Below the pieces are notes generated by a model that did no database searches, was not told the DNA's origin, and worked only from the letters and a program-made list of their open reading frames with translations. A stretch of DNA of 14,198 nt from positions 1 through 14,198 of the forward strand of contig JAOPYW010000054.1 of NCBI GenBank assembly GCA_025964405.1, in the 5' to 3' direction. Below, in pieces: positions 1 to 6,871 of the stretch; the first letter of the stretch is position 1; each line of letters opens with the position of its first letter. The translations under genes were made by a program, and so were the position numbers. This DNA comes from Thermoleophilia bacterium (GTDB lineage: Bacteria; Actinomycetota; Thermoleophilia; Gaiellales; SKUG01).

Positions 1-123
1 GTAGCCCTTCGTGGGATCGAGCGTCATCGCAGGCGGTGACGACCACTGCTTCGGGGGAGCGGTGGCCGCAGGCTTCGCGGCGGCCGGGGTGGCGACGGGC
101 GTGGCGGTGGTGATCATCTGCAC
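1..123 (-). CDS. Cyclophilin-type peptidyl-prolyl isomerase, N-terminus only (gene runs off left edge)
   Basis: Only the first ~41 residues are in the window. They are an Ala/Pro/Thr-rich stretch followed by PPKQWSSPPAMTLDPTKGY. The phrase PPAM(T)xDPxKxY is typical of the lead-in to actinobacterial cyclophilin domains, which catalyse cis-trans isomerisation of Xaa-Pro bonds. No catalytic residue is visible, so the call rests on this short stretch. The GTG at 123-121 is chosen because CGGAG lies six bases upstream of it; the ATG at 117-115 is the alternative. The open frame further upstream is hydrophilic, and no signal peptide or membrane segment is seen. The 81-aa gene lies 63 bp upstream on the same strand. 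Confidence 0.5.
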   Translation of the reverse strand, partial: MQMITTATPVATPAAAKPAATAPPKQWSSPPAMTLDPTKGY

Positions 124-186
124 GGGCAACTCCGAGGATCGTGACTTCCCCGGTACATCCCGCTCGTCCGGGCGCCGCGACCGGGG

Positions 187-432
187 TCAGTGGTCGCTCT
201 GGCCTTCTGCGTGCAGCTCGCGGGCCGCTGAGGCCACGGGCTCCTGCGAATCGGGGTGGAACTGCTGCGCCATCTTGGTGTCGAGGGGCTCGCGGCCGTC
301 GGCATCCGGCTCGTGTGCCAGCGTGTCCTGGCCCTGCGCTTCGCCCTCGGTGCGTGCGGCGAGCCGGCGCGTGGCCTCGGCCATCGCTTCGGTGTCGGGC
401 GTCGGGTCTGCGGCGTGGGTGCTGTCGGTCAT
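187..432 (-). CDS. Small hypothetical protein, 81 aa
   Basis: This small protein is acidic and hydrophilic, with no membrane segment, signal peptide or recognisable motif. It starts MTDSTHAADPTPDTEAMAEA and is rich in Ala, Glu, Asp and Gln, which suggests a soluble, perhaps partly disordered protein. The ATG at 432 is preferred because GGAG lies five bases upstream. A TTG at 483 would add 17 residues but has no comparable ribosome binding site. It sits between the ParB-like gene and the cyclophilin gene, all on the same strand, with repeat copy A 118 bp upstream of its start. I do not recognise a family, and the coding call rests on frame, start context and position. Confidence 0.5.
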   Translation of the reverse strand: MTDSTHAADPTPDTEAMAEATRRLAARTEGEAQGQDTLAHEPDADGREPLDTKMAQQFHPDSQEPVASAARELHAEGQSDH

Positions 433-550
433 GTCGGCTCCGTGGTCGGGTACCGAAATCCTCACCGTCACATCACGCAGCAAACGGTCTGGCGGCGAGC
501 TCCACCCGGGTCGCCCGGCCGCCCGCGCGCACCGCCCGCGCCCTCACCCG

Positions 551-604
551 AGGCATTGGTCACTTTGACCCCGTATGTGGGGCCGAAATCACCCCGACCG
601 AACC
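551..604 (+). repeat. Dispersed 54-bp intergenic repeat, copy A
   Basis: This copy begins AGGCATTGGTCACTT and ends TCACCCCGACCGAACC. Copies B (9761-9814, minus) and C (9928-9981, plus) have the same length. Aligned by eye without gaps, A matches C at 45 of 54 bases and B at 42 of 54. The centre is a partial palindrome with a CCCC/GGGG core. It lies 26 bp beyond the stop of the ParB-like gene and upstream of the 81-aa gene. A and B also agree in part for about 12 bp beyond each end (CGCCCTC on the left, GTCnGnCGATnC on the right), so the true unit may be longer. Confidence 0.85.
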
Positions 605-629
605 GTCCGGCGATTCGTCGGCCGATCGA

Positions 630-1850
630 TCAGGCGGAGACGCCTGCCCGCTCGTTCTCCATGAGCACCCAGCTCGCGTGGCGGATCGCGCCGATGCGCT
701 CTTCGAAGTCGAGCGCGGAGGCGTAGGCCTCGCACTGCGTTCGGTCGATGCCGAGCGTGTCGAGGTAGTCGTCGGTGCCCCACTCACGCAGCACACGGCC
801 GAGCAGGTAGACGTCGAGCTGCTCCTCGATCGGGAGCTCGGCGATCGCCGGGGCCGTATCGACCTCGTCGGCGAACTCCTTCGACATCGCGCGCGGGCTC
901 GGGCCCGAGAGCGGAGTCGCCGGGCGCGGCGCACGATCGAGGTCGGAGCCGCCCGACATGATCGGTTCGCCCCAGCTGCCGTCGGCTTCGCGCTCGACGG
1001 GCTTGCCGTCGGCGCCCATCGCAACTGTCTTCGGAGCCTGCGTGTTCTTGGGCGGGCCCGCCTCGGTGCGCACCTGTGCCTTGGTGATCTCGCCCGATGC
1101 AACCTTGGCCGCGAGGTCGATCATCTTGGTCTCGTCGATGCGCCCGGCCGTCTGGCCCTTGCGCAGCAGGTCGGCGATCGTCACCGACAGGTCGCCTGCC
1201 TCCACGCGCTCGAGCACCTCGGCCGGGAGGTCGAGGAGCTTGAGGTGGGTCTGTGCCCACGCCGGCTTGAGGCCGAGCGACTTGGCGAGCTGGGAAGCGT
1301 CGAGCTCCTCGTTGAGGTCGAGCAGGAGGCGCAGGGCGCGTGCGGCCTGCACCGGCTCGAGCGGCACGCGTTGCACGTTCTCGGTGAGCATGAGTGCGTA
1401 GTACTCGGCCTCGCTCAGGCCCTCGCGCACCTCGCAGGTGGCGGCGTTGAAGTGCAGCACGCCGGCGTCGAGCAGCGCATTGAGTGCGGCCAGGCGTCGG
1501 TGGCCGGCGATGAGGCGGTACTGCTCTGCCGAGCTGTCGGCCGACTGGGGGAGCGCACCGTCGGCGTCGGCTGCGGTATCCCACGGACGCACGATGAGCG
1601 GGGTCAGCAGGCCGACCTCGCGGATCGAGCGCGCCAGCTCCTGGATCTCCGGCAGGTCGAGGCGGATGTTGTCGCCCGCGTGGATCTGGTCGAGCCCGAC
1701 CTCACGCGTGCCGCGGGCCTTCGTCGCAGTCGCACGGAGCGGCTCGCGACGCAGCGCGTCGGCTCGCTTCTGCGCCTTCGCGGCGGTTGCGTCTTCGGCG
1801 CGCTGGGCGGCCGCTTCTTCTGCGATCTGGACCTTGTCGACGTCACTCAT
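630..1850 (-). CDS. ParB/RepB/Spo0J-family DNA-binding protein, 406 aa, without ParA
   Basis: The protein has a charged Ala/Lys-rich N-terminus (1-50) and then a ParB-type N-terminal domain (about 50-170) beginning VGLDQIHAGDNIR. The domain contains YRLIAGHRRLAAL (111-123), equivalent to the arginine-rich ParB box, and LTENVQRVPLEPVQAARAL (155-173), the second conserved block. A helix-turn-helix follows (183-205, DASQLAKSLGLKPAWAQTHL). Residues 230-406 form a Pro/Ala-rich linker and an acidic C-terminal region that I do not recognise. The box reads AGHRR rather than the GERRxRA of chromosomal partition ParB, and no ParA-type ATPase is adjacent. It may be an accessory ParB-like regulator rather than the main segregation protein. 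The ATG at 1850 lacks a Shine-Dalgarno sequence but has a TAnnnT box close upstream. Confidence 0.85.
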   Translation of the reverse strand: MSDVDKVQIAEEAAAQRAEDATAAKAQKRADALRREPLRATATKARGTREVGLDQIHAGDNIRLDLPEIQELARSIREVGLLTPLIVRPWDTAADADGALPQSADSSAEQYRLIAGHRRLAALNALLDAGVLHFNAATCEVREGLSEAEYYALMLTENVQRVPLEPVQAARALRLLLDLNEELDASQLAKSLGLKPAWAQTHLKLLDLPAEVLERVEAGDLSVTIADLLRKGQTAGRIDETKMIDLAAKVASGEITKAQVRTEAGPPKNTQAPKTVAMGADGKPVEREADGSWGEPIMSGGSDLDRAPRPATPLSGPSPRAMSKEFADEVDTAPAIAELPIEEQLDVYLLGRVLREWGTDDYLDTLGIDRTQCEAYASALDFEERIGAIRHASWVLMENERAGVSA

Positions 1851-1858
1851 GGTCGGAG

Positions 1859-1864
1859 ATGGTA
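1859..1864 (-). promoter_or_regulatory. Putative -10 box (TACCAT) for a near-leaderless parB-like transcript
   Basis: TACCAT on the minus strand is separated by only eight bases from the ATG of the ParB-like gene, and no Shine-Dalgarno sequence lies between. Initiation about seven bases after the box would leave a leader of zero to a few bases. No clear -35 box is seen. Confidence 0.4.
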
Positions 1865-1994
1865 CGCAGCGGGTCGGTCGCAATCTGCTACCCGCCGCGC
1901 CCGGCGGCGGTTCCCCCTTGGCAGCGCGGCGGCGACGATGCACCATCGAGTGGTGACCCCGGGGGTGTGGGTCGCGTCGCCGAGGGAAATCGCC

Positions 1995-2924
1995 GTGGAT
2001 CCAGCCAACATCAATTCCGGTCGTGCGCGCCTGCGTGCACCGACAGCTCCGACCGACGACGCAGCCGCGACGACCGACGGGTCCGACCACGGCCTGCTCA
2101 TCCGCGCGGCGGAGGCGGAGCGCCGCGCGCGGCCCGTCGCATCGCATGCGACCGATGGGGTGGATGCGCTCGCGCCGCCGCGCGCACAGCTCCCCAACTG
2201 GATCGAACGACACGGCCATGGCACCATGCCTGCCGTCGTCGCCCACCGGGGCAACGCCACGAAATCGGGTACCTCCGGCAACGACCTGGCATCGCTGCGG
2301 GCGGCCGCCGCCGACGGGTCGAGCGACGCCGTCGAGTTCGACATGCGCCGGCTGCGCGACGGCACCATCGTCGTGCACCACGACGCCCACGTGTGGGAGG
2401 GACCACTCTGGGGTCGGAGCCTCGCCAGCCTCACGCGCGATGAGCTCAAGGACCATCCGGAGATACCGACCCTCGAGGAGTTCGCGTCGGAGGCGGGCCG
2501 CCTGGGCGTGAACGTCATGGCCGAGTTCAAGGAGACGGGCTACGAGGCCGAGGCGCTCGACGTGCTGAAGCAGCACCTGCGGCCCGACCAGCTCGCCGTG
2601 TGGAGCTTCTCGCGCGAAGCGCTGCGCAACGTGCACGAGGAGGACGCCTCGATCCCGATCGGCCTCGTCGCGCAACGCCATTTCTGGCACCGGTCGCTCG
2701 AACACCAGCTCGACGACCTGGGGTTCACGCCCGCCTTCGTCGAACTCAACGACACCAACGACGACTTCGAGGCGATGGCCACGGCCCGACGGCGGGACGT
2801 CGACCTGATGTTCGGCTCGGGCGCCCGGTCGACCATCGAGGCGCAGGCACACGAGCCCGACGTCGTCGGGTTCGTCGCGAACGATCCGGTGCGCGCGGCC
2901 GGCTACCTCAAGGTCGCCTACTAG
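1995..2924 (+). CDS. Glycerophosphodiester phosphodiesterase-family protein 1, 309 aa
   Basis: The GDPD family hydrolyses glycerophosphodiesters to sn-glycerol-3-phosphate and an alcohol. Residues that fit the family's metal and catalytic site are present: HRG (His84), VEFD (Glu114, Asp116), VVHHDA (His128/129) and AEFKE (Glu177). The usual PENT motif after HRG is replaced by SGND, and the C-terminal part (DVDLMFGSG) is divergent, so the substrate is open. Residues 1-65 are a Thr/Ala/Asp-rich extension with no signal peptide or membrane segment. The GTG at 1995 is chosen because GAGGG lies eight bases upstream; an in-frame ATG at 1938 would add 19 residues. A possible promoter is TTGGCA (1918-1923), 17 bases before CACCAT (1941-1946). 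A close paralogue follows 62 bp downstream. Confidence 0.8.
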   Translation: MDPANINSGRARLRAPTAPTDDAAATTDGSDHGLLIRAAEAERRARPVASHATDGVDALAPPRAQLPNWIERHGHGTMPAVVAHRGNATKSGTSGNDLASLRAAAADGSSDAVEFDMRRLRDGTIVVHHDAHVWEGPLWGRSLASLTRDELKDHPEIPTLEEFASEAGRLGVNVMAEFKETGYEAEALDVLKQHLRPDQLAVWSFSREALRNVHEEDASIPIGLVAQRHFWHRSLEHQLDDLGFTPAFVELNDTNDDFEAMATARRRDVDLMFGSGARSTIEAQAHEPDVVGFVANDPVRAAGYLKVAY

Positions 2925-2970
2925 GCAGGTGGCGGCTCGCGCGGTGCGCCGCAGGTTCCGCAGACGGTGG

Positions 2971-2976
2971 TAGCGT
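2971..2976 (+). promoter_or_regulatory. Putative -10 box (TAGCGT) for the second GDPD-family gene
   Basis: TAGCGT lies ten bases before the ATG at 2987, leaving room for a leader of only about three bases. No Shine-Dalgarno sequence precedes the start. The same hexamer occurs six bases before the SGNH hydrolase start at 8934. Confidence 0.45.
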
Positions 2977-2986
2977 CAGCTGCAGC

Positions 2987-3811
2987 ATGCAGCTCCCGCC
3001 CCTCAACTGGCTCGATCGCTTCGGACGCGGCCGTGGTCCCGCGATCATCGCCCACCGCGGCAACCACGAGCGCACCGAGACCGAGAACGACCTGCCGGCG
3101 CTCGAGGCGATGGCACGCGATGGGGTGAGCGATGCGGTCGAGATGGACATCCGGCGGCTGGGCGACGGCACCCTCGTCATCCACCACGACGCGGCGCTGA
3201 CCGATGGTCCGCGCGTCGGCGTGCCCCTGGGCCAGCTCACGGCAGCCGACCTCCGGGCGTACCCGCGACTGGCCACGCTCGAGGCATGGGCTCGTCGTGC
3301 TGGGGAGCTGGGCGTGAACGTGCTGGCCGAGTTCAAGGAGAGCGGCTACGAGGCCGTGGCGCTCGACGTGCTGCATCGCTTCGTCGCGCCCGAGCACCTG
3401 GCCGCCTTCAGCTTCAACCAGCGAGCCCTGCAGGGCATCCACGCCGCCGACCCGTCGCTGCCGGTGGGGCTGCTCGCGAGCCGCGCCAAGGTGGGCCGCC
3501 CGACGCTCGTCGACCAGCTGCGATCGCTCGGCTTCACGCCGCACTTCGTGGAGTTCAACGCCGACAACGCGACGGTCGAGGCGCTCGGCACCGCGCAGGC
3601 GTTCGGCATCGACCTCATGTTCGGCACGGGCAACGCGGCGTGGCAACGGGAGCTGATCGGTAACCCCGCGGTGCTCGGGTTCCTCACCGATCGGCCGACT
3701 GCCGAATGGCGCGTGCGCGACGGCGTGCCGCACGGGTTCGCGGCGCTCGACGCGGGCGTCGGGGGCGAGGCGGAGCCGGAGCAGGCTCCCGTTGATCCGG
3801 GCTGGTTCTAG
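2987..3811 (+). CDS. Glycerophosphodiester phosphodiesterase-family protein 2, 274 aa
   Basis: This is a tandem paralogue of the preceding gene. They share phrases such as GVNVxAEFKExGYEAxALDVL and LGFTPxFVExN. The GDPD site is again complete: HRG (His23), VEMD (Glu52, Asp54), VIHHDA (His66/67) and AEFKE (Glu115); the motif after HRG reads TEND. It lacks the 65-residue N-terminal extension of its neighbour, beginning directly with PPLNWLDRFGRG, and carries its own acidic C-terminal tail ending in DPGWF. No signal peptide is visible, so a cytoplasmic location is likely. The start at 2987 is preceded by a TAGCGT box rather than a ribosome binding site. The sigma factor gene follows 42 bp downstream, so read-through is possible. 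Confidence 0.85.
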   Translation: MQLPPLNWLDRFGRGRGPAIIAHRGNHERTETENDLPALEAMARDGVSDAVEMDIRRLGDGTLVIHHDAALTDGPRVGVPLGQLTAADLRAYPRLATLEAWARRAGELGVNVLAEFKESGYEAVALDVLHRFVAPEHLAAFSFNQRALQGIHAADPSLPVGLLASRAKVGRPTLVDQLRSLGFTPHFVEFNADNATVEALGTAQAFGIDLMFGTGNAAWQRELIGNPAVLGFLTDRPTAEWRVRDGVPHGFAALDAGVGGEAEPEQAPVDPGWF

Positions 3812-3853
3812 GCGAATCGGCAACACGATCGGCTCGAGGGCGGAATACAGGGT

Positions 3854-4453
3854 GTGACCGTCGCGACCACCATTCCCGAATTGCCCGCCGCTGCCCCCAC
3901 TGACTCGGATGCGGTGCGCGCGTCGCTCACCGCTCCCGATCGTTTCGAGGAGCTGTTCACGCGACATGCCCCCGCGATCTTCCGGTTCGTCGCGGCGCGC
4001 GTGGGGGTGAGCGCGGCTGAGGACATCGTGGCCGAGACGTTCGCCACGGCCTTCCGTCGCCGCGCGAAGTTCGACCTCGCCGTGTCGAGCGCCCGGCCGT
4101 GGCTCTACGGCATCGCCGCGAACCGACTGCACAAGCATCGTGATGCCGAGCAGCGGTGGCTCGAGCGACAGCTCCTCGACCGCGGAGACCGTTACCGCGA
4201 CGACGGCCCGGGCATCGACGACCGGCTCGATGCCGCACGGCTCGCGCCGCAACTCGCAGCTGCGCTGCTGACGTTGTCAGTCGGGGAACGCGACGTGCTG
4301 CTGCTGTTCGCGCTCGAGGATTTCAGTGGCGACGAGATAGCGGTGGCGCTCGGTATCAGGCCCGGGACCGCTCGCTCACGCCTGAGCCGCGGACGCGCCC
4401 AGCTCCGCGCACTGCTCGAGCATCAACTGGACGAGGGGGCCATCCATGACTGA
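3854..4453 (+). CDS. ECF-type RNA polymerase sigma factor, 199 aa
   Basis: Region 2 spans about residues 31-108 (FEELFTRHAPAIFRFVAARV, DIVAETFATAFRR, RPWLYGIAANRLHKHRD) and region 4 about 136-193 (LSVGERDVLLLFALEDFSGD, then the helix-turn-helix EIAVALGIRPGTARSRLSRG). There is no region 1 or 3, as in group 4 (ECF) sigma factors, which direct RNA polymerase to a small regulon after a signal frees them from a partner. The first 25 residues are a variable Ala/Thr/Pro-rich leader. The start is a GTG with a poorly spaced AGGG; GAGGG lies further upstream. The last eight bases overlap the start of the next gene, implying translational coupling. No autoregulatory promoter is clear in the short upstream gap. 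Confidence 0.92.
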   Translation: MTVATTIPELPAAAPTDSDAVRASLTAPDRFEELFTRHAPAIFRFVAARVGVSAAEDIVAETFATAFRRRAKFDLAVSSARPWLYGIAANRLHKHRDAEQRWLERQLLDRGDRYRDDGPGIDDRLDAARLAPQLAAALLTLSVGERDVLLLFALEDFSGDEIAVALGIRPGTARSRLSRGRAQLRALLEHQLDEGAIHD

Positions 4454-5948
4454 CATCGATCACACCACCGACCCTGCACTCGACGCGCTGCGTGCGAGCC
4501 TGCTCGAGATCGATGCGGATGACGCGTCGCTCGACCGCATGCGAACAGCGTTGCGGAACGGCGTTACTGACACGGCGCACGTTCGTCCCCGAAGACCTCG
4601 ACGTCGTCGAGTCGTGCTCGCGCTCGTGGTGGCCGTTGCGGCAGCCGTCAGCGCGGGCGTGGCACTCCTGCCAAGTGCGTCGGCGCCGAGCGGGCATCGA
4701 GGCATCGGACCGCGATCGGCAGCTGCGGAGGCGCTTCAGGGCGCAGGCTCCAGGGCCGCTGCCCAGGCGTGGCTGAAGCTTCGCCCGGGCGAGTACTTTC
4801 ACACGTACTTCATGTCGTTCCAACCTGAGGTCCCCTCCACACGCGAGGATCCGATCGACGGCACGTTCGCGTACGACATTCCCGGAACCGGTGAGTTGTG
4901 GATCGATCGATCAGGACATGGTGCAAACGTACAGGTCGGTGGCGCGCAGACGCTCAAGCACGGACCTACCGTGAGCCGCAATCGTGCGGGCAAGATCGTG
5001 GGGTCAGGCGGTTTGACGGTGCTCGAAAACGGCGTGTCGATCGAGCAGAGCCTGGCCCACGCATGGGAAGTGGGGTACCTGGCGTGGCCGCGAGGTTCGA
5101 AGCCGTCGTTCCAGCGGGCGTGGCTGCGGGTGGGACATGACTTCGAGAAGACCGCCGACTTCGTCATGGTGCCGACCGGCAAGCCTCACGACCTCGGAAG
5201 TCCCGACGAGATGACCCGCATCGCATGGGGGGCTTCTATCGAGGAGATCGAGGCGCTCCCGGCGTCAGGCCCGTCGCTCGACGCCGCGATCGTGGAACTC
5301 ATCAACGACGATTCGGGTCAGCTCGCGATGTTCGGACCGGTACCGACGGGCTCCAACGGCGTCACGGTAGCGACCCGCCGGTCGGAGGCGGGCATCGAAC
5401 ATGCAACGCAACTGCTTGGCGGAGCGCCCCTTCCGCCGGCTGCGCGCCGCGCCATCTACCGGTGGCTCGCCGCACAACCGGGCGCGCACCTCGACGGCCC
5501 GGTCACTGACGAGCTCGGGCGCAGGGGCACCTCGATCACGTTCACGCGAGTGCACGCGAAGGATGTGCCTGCGCGCGACGTGACGGCCCAGCAGCTGATC
5601 GAGGCAGCACGCGCCGCCGGTACCGACCTCCCCGATACGACTTCGCGGAAGACGTGGCATGTCGCGGCGCATCGCGAATATCGGCGATGGATCGCCAACA
5701 TCGTCTTCGACCCGCAGTCGGCGAACCTTCTCCAGTCGTGGAGCTACTCCAAGCAGAAGTTCCCGGTGGAGGTGCCCCAGCTGCTGCTCAACGAGGGAGA
5801 TCCACATCCCGAATTTCGCGTCGAAGGGGGCAACGACACGACCTTCGGCGGCGTCGCGAACGGCCGCATCTGGGTCTCGCGTGATCGTGTCATGTCGATG
5901 GAGCCACGTTCGCCGATCTGCGCTGACGCTCCCAAGACCTGTCGCTGA
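4446..5948 (+). CDS. Single-pass membrane protein coupled to the sigma factor (CU044_5270-like), 500 aa
   Basis: The protein has a cytoplasmic N-terminus (about 1-50) with a small helical segment (DALRASLLEIDADDASLDRM), an arginine cluster (RPRRPRRRR, 47-55) and one transmembrane helix (about 56-76). An external domain of roughly 420 residues follows. This topology, together with GEYFHTYFMS and GELWIDRSG, resembles the actinobacterial CU044_5270-type proteins often found next to ECF sigma genes. No zinc anti-sigma motif (HxxxCxxC) is present. By position it is probably the membrane regulator or sensor of the sigma factor, but no sequence feature proves sigma binding. The ATG overlaps the sigma gene by eight bases. 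Two cysteines lie close to the C-terminus (SPICADAPKTCR) and could form a disulfide. Confidence 0.75.
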   Translation: MTDIDHTTDPALDALRASLLEIDADDASLDRMRTALRNGVTDTAHVRPRRPRRRRVVLALVVAVAAAVSAGVALLPSASAPSGHRGIGPRSAAAEALQGAGSRAAAQAWLKLRPGEYFHTYFMSFQPEVPSTREDPIDGTFAYDIPGTGELWIDRSGHGANVQVGGAQTLKHGPTVSRNRAGKIVGSGGLTVLENGVSIEQSLAHAWEVGYLAWPRGSKPSFQRAWLRVGHDFEKTADFVMVPTGKPHDLGSPDEMTRIAWGASIEEIEALPASGPSLDAAIVELINDDSGQLAMFGPVPTGSNGVTVATRRSEAGIEHATQLLGGAPLPPAARRAIYRWLAAQPGAHLDGPVTDELGRRGTSITFTRVHAKDVPARDVTAQQLIEAARAAGTDLPDTTSRKTWHVAAHREYRRWIANIVFDPQSANLLQSWSYSKQKFPVEVPQLLLNEGDPHPEFRVEGGNDTTFGGVANGRIWVSRDRVMSMEPRSPICADAPKTCR

Positions 5949-5953
5949 CGTCA
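5946..5953. other. Palindrome TGACGTCA containing the stop codons of two convergent genes
   Basis: The TGA at 5946-5948 ends the membrane protein gene on the plus strand. The complement of 5951-5953 is the TGA ending the aldo/keto reductase on the minus strand. Two bases separate them, and the whole is a perfect 8-bp palindrome. No terminator hairpin fits between the genes, so each transcript must run into the other gene. Confidence 0.9.
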
Positions 5954-6799
5954 GTCGAAGTCGAGCGGGTCGGTGCCGTTGCGGCCGGCCGGGTCGTCGA
6001 GCGCGTCAATCGCTGCATGGTCGGCGTCAGTCAGCTCGAAGTCGAACACCGCGATGTTCTCGGCGATGCGTTCGGGCTTCGACGACTTCGGGATCACGAC
6101 GTTGCCCACCTCGACGTGCCAGCGCAGCACGACCTGGGCCGGCGTTCGACCCAGCCGCTCCGCGATCGTGACGATCGTGTCGTTCGCAAGCAGCTCCTTC
6201 GTGCCGTTGCCGTGACCGATCGGACCCCAGGCCTCGGTGGCGATGCCGTGCTCCTCGTGGAAGGCGCGCAGCTCGCCCTGCTGGAAGCGTGGGTGCAGCT
6301 CGACCTGGTTGAGCGACGGCACGGTCTCGAACTCCCCGGCGAGCGCCTCGAGGTGCTCGATGTTGAAGTTCGACACGCCGATCGAGCGCACGGCGCCGTC
6401 GGCCTTCAGGCGTTCGAGGGCGCGCCACGTCTCGTGCCGGCGCGCCTGGTCGGAGGTCGGCCAGTGGATGAGGTAGAGGTCGACCACGTCGATGCCGAGC
6501 TTCGAGCGGCTGGCCTCGAACGCCGCGAGGGTCGAGTCGTAGCCCTGTTCGGTGTTCCAGACCTTGGTCGTGACGAAGAGCTCGTCGCGCGCGATGCCGG
6601 CCGCTGCGATCGCCGCGCCGACGCCCCGTTCGTTCTGGTAGATCGCGGCGGTGTCGATGGAGCGGTAGCCGGAGGCGAGGGCCGCCTCGACCGCGACCTG
6701 CGTCTCGTCGTCGGGCACGCGGAAGACGCCGAAGCCGAGCTGCGGCATCGTCACGCCGTCGTTGAAGGTGGTCGTCGGTACGGTCGTGGTCTGGGTCAT
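5951..6799 (-). CDS. Aldo/keto reductase (2,5-diketogluconate reductase-like), 282 aa
   Basis: This is an NADPH-dependent carbonyl reductase with a TIM-barrel fold. The family's catalytic tetrad is complete: Asp49 (SIDTA), Tyr54 (IYQNE), Lys79 (TTKVW) and His112 (LIHWP). The family signatures MPQLGFGVFRV, GVSNFN (141-146), NQVELHP (164-170) and the NADPH-binding IPKSSKPERI (236-245) are all present. Length is normal for the family and no signal peptide is seen. The ATG at 6799 is chosen because AGGAG lies eight bases upstream; a start at 6829 would add ten residues. The physiological substrate cannot be deduced. The ATP-grasp gene lies 73 bp upstream on the same strand, and co-transcription is possible but not shown. 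Confidence 0.93.
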   Translation of the reverse strand: MTQTTTVPTTTFNDGVTMPQLGFGVFRVPDDETQVAVEAALASGYRSIDTAAIYQNERGVGAAIAAAGIARDELFVTTKVWNTEQGYDSTLAAFEASRSKLGIDVVDLYLIHWPTSDQARRHETWRALERLKADGAVRSIGVSNFNIEHLEALAGEFETVPSLNQVELHPRFQQGELRAFHEEHGIATEAWGPIGHGNGTKELLANDTIVTIAERLGRTPAQVVLRWHVEVGNVVIPKSSKPERIAENIAVFDFELTDADHAAIDALDDPAGRNGTDPLDFD

Positions 6800-6871
6800 C
6801 GGGCACGCTCCTGGGCTCGGGTTCGCCAAGGTCTACCACGACCCGCACGCGGTGAACGTGCTGCCCCGTGC

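Noticed and set aside
630..1850. A plasmid or phage partition module
   Set aside because: No ParA, replication, integrase or phage structural gene is present, and the neighbours are ordinary chromosomal genes.
141..2924. A long plus-strand open frame running through the ParB-like region into the first GDPD gene
   Set aside because: Only the part from about 1995 translates to a recognisable protein. The rest lies opposite the well-supported ParB-like gene and is the antisense shadow expected in GC-rich DNA.
2921..4252. A 443-codon minus-strand open frame opposite the second GDPD gene and the sigma factor
   Set aside because: Its translation is Arg/Glu/Val-rich without motifs, and the plus strand carries two clear families.
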